Below, in pieces: positions 13,995 through 19,278 of a stretch of DNA of 19,278 nt (positions are counted from its first letter, which is position 1; each line of letters begins with the position of its first letter). Under the pieces are notes generated by a model, which was not told where the DNA came from, searched no databases, and saw nothing but the letters and a program-made list of their open reading frames with translations. Source of the stretch: Synergistaceae bacterium (GTDB lineage Bacteria > Synergistota > Synergistia > Synergistales > Aminobacteriaceae); assembly GCA_017475805.1 (NCBI GenBank), contig JAFVEW010000221.1:1-19278 (forward strand). Direction: 5' to 3'. The position numbers and the translations under genes are program-made.

Positions 13995-15605
13995 ATGAAG
14001 GATTTTAGTAAATTGGAAAATGAAAATATAAAATTTTATGATTGGCAAATCCGCGCATTTAATCATATAAAAAATAATAACGCTGTAATGTCAGCTCCGA
14101 CAGGTGCAGGAAAAACTTTAGTCGCTTATCTTTGGGCTGGAATTTTGAACGAGGACGGCTCTATTAACAAGAATTTTGACGCCGAGCGAATAATTTTCAC
14201 GGCTCCTATAAAAGCTCTGAGCAACGAAAGATATTTAGATTTAAGACGTATGGGGCTTGATGTCGGTATCGAAACAGGAGATTTTAAGCGTAACGAAGGC
14301 GCACAGCTTTTATGTTGCACTCAAGAAATTTACTCGATGAAATATTCGCATATCTCTAAACAAAAATTAATCATTGATGAATTTCATTATATTTTCACTG
14401 ACGAAGACCGCGCAAGAACTTATATTGACGGAATTAAAAACACTCCGCCCGACACTGATATTTTAGTGATGTCGGCAACGATGGGAAATATAAAAAATGT
14501 CGGCAAATATTTATCTAATATTTGTATGCGTGATTTCATAATTCATGCGGCAAAAACACGTGCAACAGAATTAATTTTTAAGCCAGATAACCCTGTTCAA
14601 ATTTACAATATTCATGACGCATTAGTATTTTTATTTTCACAGCGCGGAGTTATAGAACTTGCAGAAAAAATCGCGGCCACCCGCAAGAGAATACAGCCAG
14701 TTCAAGTTAAACGGCTCGAAGAATTAGCAAAAATTTTAGAAGTCAAAAAGACAATACCATTTTTATATAAAGGCGTAGGAATTTATCACGGCTCAATGCT
14801 TCCAAAAGAAAAATTATTAGTCGAGTCAGCTTTTCGTGAGAGATTGCTTGACGTAGTCTGCGGCACAAACGCTCTTGCTCTCGGTGTAAATCTTCCGGCT
14901 CAATATGTAATTTTTGCTCAATTAGTAAATTATCATGTTTATAAACCCATGTCTAAAAATGAATTTTTGCAGATGTCGGGTCGTGCAGGGCGAAAAGGAT
15001 TATTTGATCCCGGCTACGTTACGTGGCTTAAAGATTCACCTTTTGAGAGCGAATTTTTTGAGACAGGAAAAATTTTCAAAGAATTAATGGATAAAGAACA
15101 GGAAACAGCGGTAATAAAATTAAATCCTTCTTACGGAAAACTCTTAAGAGGTCAGGCATTAATCGAAATTGAAGCTGAATATATCGCAGAATACTCCTTG
15201 CCATCGCTAAATCCCGAAGTTGTATTAACTCAGCTTGAGCAGGGAATGAGACAAATAAATCAGGCTGCCTCTAAACTCGCTCGCGGAAAACACCGCGCTA
15301 AATTCAAAAAAATTCTTGCTGAAATTTGGTATGACGAAATGGAAATTGACGAAAATTTAGAAATGGCGAGATTATTTCTTGAAGAAGCTAATCCGAGCGC
15401 ATTAATGGCCGCAAAACTTTTAACACTTTACGAACGAAATTATCTGCAGGCATTATTAAAAGTAAAAAGATTCGCTAACAGGCTTCCTAAAAATCGGCGA
15501 TTTAGAATGATGAACGAACTTAATGAAACAGTCGACACGATTGACCCGACGATTTACGGCTTTGAAGAAAAAATCGGAGAAATTGAGAAAACTATTTTGA
15601 TATAA
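13995..15605 (+). CDS. Ski2-like DExH-box RNA/DNA helicase
   Basis: A 536-residue superfamily 2 helicase. Walker A APTGAGKT (34-41), motif Ia TAPIKALSNERY (69-80), Walker B DEFH (128-131), motif III SAT (160-162), GVGIYHGSM and GTNALALGVNLPAQ in the second RecA domain, and motif VI QMSGRAGRKG (326-335). Motif VI and the DExH box group it with Ski2/Lhr-like helicases; it lacks the long C-terminal extensions of full-size Ski2. No Zn-finger or RNA-binding tail is seen. It directly follows rnpB on the same strand, which hints at an RNA-related task, but that is inference. ATG 13995 abuts the T-run and has no SD; TTG 14013 has AAGGA 10 nt upstream and may be the real start (530 residues). Confidence 0.88.
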   Translation: MKDFSKLENENIKFYDWQIRAFNHIKNNNAVMSAPTGAGKTLVAYLWAGILNEDGSINKNFDAERIIFTAPIKALSNERYLDLRRMGLDVGIETGDFKRNEGAQLLCCTQEIYSMKYSHISKQKLIIDEFHYIFTDEDRARTYIDGIKNTPPDTDILVMSATMGNIKNVGKYLSNICMRDFIIHAAKTRATELIFKPDNPVQIYNIHDALVFLFSQRGVIELAEKIAATRKRIQPVQVKRLEELAKILEVKKTIPFLYKGVGIYHGSMLPKEKLLVESAFRERLLDVVCGTNALALGVNLPAQYVIFAQLVNYHVYKPMSKNEFLQMSGRAGRKGLFDPGYVTWLKDSPFESEFFETGKIFKELMDKEQETAVIKLNPSYGKLLRGQALIEIEAEYIAEYSLPSLNPEVVLTQLEQGMRQINQAASKLARGKHRAKFKKILAEIWYDEMEIDENLEMARLFLEEANPSALMAAKLLTLYERNYLQALLKVKRFANRLPKNRRFRMMNELNETVDTIDPTIYGFEEKIGEIEKTILI

Positions 15606-15606
15606 T
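15598..15606 (+). promoter_or_regulatory. Extended -10 promoter for the reductase-aminotransferase pair
   Basis: TG-A-TATAAT, a perfect extended -10, overlaps the last codons and stop of the helicase gene. The start would be near 15613 with a leader of about 44 nt containing AAAAGGAG, 8 nt before the reductase ATG. No -35 is visible. It would allow the pair to be expressed apart from the rnpB-helicase unit. Confidence 0.55.
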
Positions 15607-15656
15607 TCTTATTAAATTCCCAAAAATTTTAATTAATCTGAAAAGGAGAAAACCTC

Positions 15657-17480
15657 ATGAGCAAAAAATTTCTTGCAATAGCATTTTTAATGCTGCTTTG
15701 TGTAAGCGCGGCAAGTGCTGAAACGTTCACGACCTCAGCACCGGGCAAAAACGGTGATGTCAAAATTTCCGTTTCAATCGAAAACGGAAAAATCACAGAC
15801 GTTAAAGTCCTCGAACATCAAGAAACTCCCGGAATTTTTGAACCCGCTGCGGCGAAAATTCCCGCTGCTATCATCGAAAATCAATCCATAACAGTCGACG
15901 CTGTAACGGGCGCGACAATGACAAGCGACGCTATCATGAAAGCCGTTGAGCTTGCTTTAACTCAGGCCGGATTAAATCCCGAAGATTTCCGTAAGACCGT
16001 TGCAAAGGTCGGCGAAGGCGTTGTGAACGAAGACAAAGCTGAAGTCGTAATCGTCGGCGGCGGTGCTGCAGGAATGACGGCGGCAATAAAATTAGCACAG
16101 GCCGGAGTTGACGTTTTAGTAATCGAAAAAGGCGCAACAATCGGCGTTGCTAACGGCTGGAACTGCGGCGGGCCTATGGCTTCAAACACCAGCGTTCAAG
16201 AGGCCGAAGGCGTCAAAATCACCGACGAAATGTTATTTAACGATTTAACTCAGGACGCCTATTTAACGAGCGACAGCCGTTTATTAAGACGTGTTATTGC
16301 GAAAACAGGCGAGGCCGTTCAAATGCAGATTGACGCAGGTCTTGAAATGTTTTTACGTCCCGACAATTACGGCGCAGGCTATCGTTCAAGACACGGCTAT
16401 AAAACAGCCAAGAAAGATCGTCCGGCATTTATCGAAGAGGCTTATAAAAAAGCAGGCGGCCGTTTAATGTGCGAGACAGCGGGCGAGAGCTTGATTTTAG
16501 ATAAAGGCGTCGTAACAGGAATTAAAGCTAAAAAATCTGACGGAAGCGTCTTAAATATCAAAGCTAAGGCCGTTTTGTTAGCCACAGGCGGCTATTTAGG
16601 AAACTCCGCAATAATGAAAGAACATTGGGGCGACATCACGATTAATCCTTTAGGAAATACCTTATCAACGGGCGACGGATTAAAAATGGCTAAGAAAGCC
16701 GGAGCTATGGAAGAAGAAAGCAGCTTCGCAATGATTTCAAACGAGTTCGGCGGCTCGAATAAAAAAGGCGGAATTTGGCAGCGTTCAAACGGAGCTATGA
16801 CCATTGGAATTTACGGCGGAATTTTAGTTGACCCTGACGGCGAAAGATTTTTCAACGAATTTTACATGGCTAATCAGCCTTTATCTGTCGGCGGCGAGGC
16901 GGTCTTACGCGCAGGAAAATTCTATGCCGTCATTGACCAAGATTTTGTTGACGCTATAAGCACCGTCGGCCTTTGGGGTTATCTTGGAGAGCCTGAAGAC
17001 TGGTACGTAGGCAAAATGACAGCAAAAGGAGTTATATTAAAAACTCTTCAGGAAGACCTTAACAAAGCTATCGAACAGGGCTGGGCAGTCAAAGCCGATA
17101 CCATTGAAGAGGCCGCAAAATTTTTCAAGATGTCAAAGCTCAGCGAGACCGTTAAAAATTACAATTCTTACTGCGAAGTCGGCAAGGACGAAGAATATTT
17201 CAAAAATCCGACGTTCCTGAAACCCGTTAAAAAAGCTCCGTTCTATGTCGTTGAATATGAGCCTTCGGCATGGGGAACTTTAGGCGGCCTTAGAACTGAC
17301 TCAAGCCTTAGAGTTTTGAATGGGAGCTTAAAGCCGATTAAAGGCTTGTACGCCGCAGGAGTTGACGCAGGCTCTTTATATTGCCAGCCTTATTATCAAG
17401 TTGAAGGCACGGCGGTTGGCCTTGCATTCGGTTCAGGAGTTTATGCCTCTGAAGTAATCAAAGCGGATTTAGCGAAATAA
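15657..17480 (+). CDS. Exported FMN-binding/FAD-dependent reductase (flavocytochrome c-like, no heme domain)
   Basis: A 607-residue extracytoplasmic flavoprotein. A Sec signal peptide with SASA-type cleavage (SAASA, about 17-21) is followed by an FMN-binding domain (about 22-103). Its DAVTGAT (81-87) is the motif for covalent FMN attached by ApbE, on Thr87. The FAD_binding_2 domain has IVGGGAAGMTAA (132-143), LATGGYLGN (308-316) and C-terminal GLYAAGVDAG. This is the architecture of UrdA and FccA-type reductases that use small unsaturated organic acids as respiratory acceptors. There is no CXXCH, so electrons must enter through the FMN. Against remembered FccA positions, the catalytic Arg and the carboxylate-binding His and Arg are replaced (Ala404, the AWGTLGG segment, the Tyr-rich QPYYQVEG), so fumarate is unlikely; the substrate is unknown. 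Co-transcribed with the next gene. Confidence 0.9.
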   Translation: MSKKFLAIAFLMLLCVSAASAETFTTSAPGKNGDVKISVSIENGKITDVKVLEHQETPGIFEPAAAKIPAAIIENQSITVDAVTGATMTSDAIMKAVELALTQAGLNPEDFRKTVAKVGEGVVNEDKAEVVIVGGGAAGMTAAIKLAQAGVDVLVIEKGATIGVANGWNCGGPMASNTSVQEAEGVKITDEMLFNDLTQDAYLTSDSRLLRRVIAKTGEAVQMQIDAGLEMFLRPDNYGAGYRSRHGYKTAKKDRPAFIEEAYKKAGGRLMCETAGESLILDKGVVTGIKAKKSDGSVLNIKAKAVLLATGGYLGNSAIMKEHWGDITINPLGNTLSTGDGLKMAKKAGAMEEESSFAMISNEFGGSNKKGGIWQRSNGAMTIGIYGGILVDPDGERFFNEFYMANQPLSVGGEAVLRAGKFYAVIDQDFVDAISTVGLWGYLGEPEDWYVGKMTAKGVILKTLQEDLNKAIEQGWAVKADTIEEAAKFFKMSKLSETVKNYNSYCEVGKDEEYFKNPTFLKPVKKAPFYVVEYEPSAWGTLGGLRTDSSLRVLNGSLKPIKGLYAAGVDAGSLYCQPYYQVEGTAVGLAFGSGVYASEVIKADLAK

Positions 17481-17488
17481 AATTAGCC

Positions 17489-18673
17489 ATGAAATACGAT
17501 TTTGAAACAGTAATTAAACGCTATAACACCGGCTCTTTTAAGTGGGACGAAATGGCAGCGAACGGAGTAAATGAGGCTCAGGATATTATTCCGTTCTCTG
17601 TCGCCGACATGGAATTTTTAACAGCTCCTGAAATCGTCGCGGCCCTTAAACACGAGCTTGATACTTCTATTTTAGGTTATTCAGCTCCAACGAGCGAGTA
17701 TTTAGAAACTGTCTGTAAATGGTTCAAGACGCGGCATAACTGGGAGGCCAAGCCTGAATGGATATTGCCGTCGCACGGAGTTGTTGATGCTTTTTTCATG
17801 GCCGTCAGAGCTTTCACGAACGAAGGCGAAGGAGTTATCTTAAACACTCCCGTTTATTATCCGATGTATGGAGCAATAAAAAATCAAAATCGAAAGCTCG
17901 TTGATAATCCTTTGATTAACACAGGAACGCGCTACGAAATTGATTTTGAAGACTTAGAACGAAAAGCCGCTGACCCTAACACGAAATTATTAATTTTATG
18001 CAGTCCTCATAATCCTTGCGGACGAGTTTGGACGCATGAAGAATTAATAAAAATCGGTGAAATTTGTTTGAAAAATGATGTTCTTGTTTTATCTGACGAA
18101 ATTCACTGCGATTTAATCATGCCCGGCCACAAGCACACGGTCTTTGCTTCGATTAGTGAAGAGTTCGCAAATAACTGCGTCGTCTGCACTGCTCCGAGCA
18201 AAACTTTTAATATCGCAGGTCTTCAGACTTCAAATATTTTTATCCCTAACCCGAAACTTCGTGAAAAATTTTTGAACGAGTTAAAACTCTCTAATCCAAG
18301 TCCTAAATGCAATATTCTTGGCTACAGGGCGAGCGAGGCTGCTTATAAAAATTGCGCGGCTTGGCTTGACGAGGCTTTGAAAGTAATCAACACGAACAAA
18401 AATTTAATCGTAGAGTTTATGTCGCGTGAATTTCCGGCTGTAAAAGTTACTCAGCTTGAAGGAACTTATTTATTATGGCTTGACCTTCGAGGCTTGGGCT
18501 TAAGCTATAAAGAACTTGAACGGCGAAATCACGAACAGGCGAAATTATTTTTTGATGAAGGCTACGTTTTCGGCTCTCAAGGCGAAGGCTTTGAACGTTG
18601 GAACCTTGCATGTCCGACTCGTTATATTAATGACGCTCTCGAAAGGTTCAAAGATACTTACAAAAAAAATTAG
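17489..18673 (+). CDS. MalY/PatB-type PLP aminotransferase-fold enzyme (C-S beta-lyase)
   Basis: A 394-residue fold-type I PLP enzyme. VADMEF (38-43), SHGVVDAF (95-102), NTPVYYPM (119-126), CSPHNPCGRVW (171-181), LSDEIHCDL (201-209) and the PLP lysine Lys238 in APSKTFNIAGLQ are the MalY/PatB subgroup pattern. These typically remove cysteine-type thiols as cystathionine beta-lyase (product pyruvate, ammonia and a thiol), although some act as aminotransferases. It is cytoplasmic, unlike the exported reductase before it. The gap is 8 bp and no SD is visible, so it is probably translationally coupled to the reductase. The last Lys codons (AAA AAA AAT) double as the U-tract of a terminator for the convergent kinase gene, and its TAG lies in repeat copy 4. 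Confidence 0.9.
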   Translation: MKYDFETVIKRYNTGSFKWDEMAANGVNEAQDIIPFSVADMEFLTAPEIVAALKHELDTSILGYSAPTSEYLETVCKWFKTRHNWEAKPEWILPSHGVVDAFFMAVRAFTNEGEGVILNTPVYYPMYGAIKNQNRKLVDNPLINTGTRYEIDFEDLERKAADPNTKLLILCSPHNPCGRVWTHEELIKIGEICLKNDVLVLSDEIHCDLIMPGHKHTVFASISEEFANNCVVCTAPSKTFNIAGLQTSNIFIPNPKLREKFLNELKLSNPSPKCNILGYRASEAAYKNCAAWLDEALKVINTNKNLIVEFMSREFPAVKVTQLEGTYLLWLDLRGLGLSYKELERRNHEQAKLFFDEGYVFGSQGEGFERWNLACPTRYINDALERFKDTYKKN

Positions 18674-18702
18674 GGGTTTTTAACTCCTTACCCCTAACTC
18701 CT
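18662..18702 (-). terminator. Intrinsic terminator of the kinase gene and repeat copy 4
   Basis: On the minus strand an 8-bp stem, TTAGGGGT (18670-18677) with ACCCCTAA (18690-18697) on the plus strand, with a 12-nt loop, is followed by eight U's (18662-18669). This is a good rho-independent terminator for the histidine kinase gene reading leftwards. The U-tract is the 3' end of the patB-like coding sequence. The minus strand carries AGGAGTTAG at 18694-18702, the 9-mer of the other hairpin repeats. Read rightwards there is no U-tract. Confidence 0.78.
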
Positions 18703-18706
18703 GAAT

Positions 18707-19278
18707 TTAAGCTAAGAAATTTCTTAAAATATTAATCATTTCCGAACTCTTAAAAGGCTTGGGCAAATAATCATTAAAGCCCGCATGAATATACTCGTTT
18801 CTTGCATTAGCTCCGGCGTTCGCAGTCAAAGCTATAAAAGGCGTATCTTGAGCGTTAGGCTTGGCCTGTTTTAGAGTTTCAATGCCGTCTAAGCCTGGCA
18901 TTTTGTGGTCAAGGAAAATTAAATCGTAATGTTCAGCTTTGATTTTATCGAGAGCTTCTTCGCCGCTTTCTGCAGTGTCGATTTTAACTTTCGTGTCTTT
19001 TAACATTCCTTTAGCGACGACTAAATTAACGGGCGTATCATCAACGATTAAGACTTTAGCACCCGGCCATTGAGTTTTATCGCTCTTGACCGATTTAGCC
19101 TCGTTTATCTGCTGAGCTTCAAGATATTCGCGGTATTCGGCGACAGTGCAGGTTTCTTTATCTGAAATTTTTTGCGGTATTATAAGCGTCGCTGTTGTAC
19201 CGACGTAATATTCGCTATGAATACTAATTTTTCCGTGCATTATGTCAACAATATTTTTGACGAGCGGAAGTCCGAGCC
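18707..19278 (-). CDS. Hybrid sensor histidine kinase, C-terminal part (ATPase tail plus receiver domain), 5' end off the window
   Basis: The frame is open to the right edge, so this is a fragment rather than a protein starting at the ATG at 19240. It enters inside an HATPase_c domain: LGLPLVKNIVDIMHGKISIHSE is the G2 box and following helix, then a GTTATLIIP end strand. A roughly 40-residue linker follows, then a complete receiver domain: acidic pair VDD (67-68, counted from the 19240 ATG), phospho-acceptor Asp111 in FLDHKMPGLDG, Thr139 and Lys161 (LPKPF). All key receiver residues are present, so phosphotransfer is possible. No histidine-phosphotransfer or output domain follows, and the sensor part is not visible, so the signal cannot be guessed. 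It ends at the convergent terminator shared with the patB-like gene. Confidence 0.9.
   Translation of the reverse strand, partial: LGLPLVKNIVDIMHGKISIHSEYYVGTTATLIIPQKISDKETCTVAEYREYLEAQQINEAKSVKSDKTQWPGAKVLIVDDTPVNLVVAKGMLKDTKVKIDTAESGEEALDKIKAEHYDLIFLDHKMPGLDGIETLKQAKPNAQDTPFIALTANAGANARNEYIHAGFNDYLPKPFKSSEMINILRNFLA

Noticed and set aside
15583..15606. TTGAGA/TATAAT promoter at the helicase 3' end
   Set aside because: The spacer is only 12 bp; the TGATATAAT extended -10 alone is the better call.
18707..19240. Free-standing 177-residue response regulator starting at ATG 19240
   Set aside because: The frame stays open to the right edge and encodes the end of a histidine-kinase ATPase domain, so it is a partial hybrid kinase.

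Overview
The window (about 19.3 kb, AT-leaning) looks like the chromosome of a fermentative anaerobe. Support comes from a membrane pyrophosphatase of the K+-dependent, probably Na+-pumping class, an exported FMN/FAD reductase of the kind used for anaerobic respiration, a class-II GalT and a type-A RNase P RNA. The mix fits Synergistota or a clostridial-type Bacillota; the sequence alone does not decide, and the taxonomic call is inference.

Layout, left to right. (1) Minus strand, 1-3829: a class II aldolase (TTG start) and an alpha/beta hydrolase 5 bp apart, then hppA, which runs off the left edge. (2) Plus strand, 3956-6846: aspartate kinase and galT, separated by an intrinsic-terminator-like hairpin whose 3' arm is also the galT Shine-Dalgarno. 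(3) Minus strand, 6874-8914: thrC-thrB, which with the aspartate kinase gives part of the threonine pathway. (4) Plus strand, about 9180-12431: an accessory glycan cassette (HlpA-like glycosyltransferase, GNAT, DegT/DnrJ-type aminotransferase, GNAT). It has its own sigma70-like promoter, AGG-rich arginine usage in the glycosyltransferase, and a possible gene remnant in front. (5) Minus strand, 12472-13575: an M24 Xaa-Pro-type peptidase that probably starts at an ATT codon. (6) Plus strand, 13643-18673: rnpB, a Ski2-like DExH helicase whose ATG abuts the U-tract after rnpB, an exported FMN/FAD reductase lacking the fumarate-binding residues, and a MalY/PatB-type PLP enzyme. (7) Minus strand, 18707 to the edge: the C-terminal part of a hybrid histidine kinase.

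Two patterns run across these units. All three convergent gene junctions, and the thrC-thrB junction, carry a hairpin with the same 9-mer AGGAGTTAG, and these repeats hold stop codons of the flanking genes. Several promoters use an extended -10 of the form TGnTAAAAT or TGnTATAAT with little -35; at rnpB its spacing predicts the RNA 5' end exactly.

I see no CRISPR array, tRNA gene or intact insertion sequence. The strongest leads are the terminator/SD overlap before galT, the repeat family, the rewired reductase active site, the ATT start, and the glycan cassette with its cryptic upstream frame.
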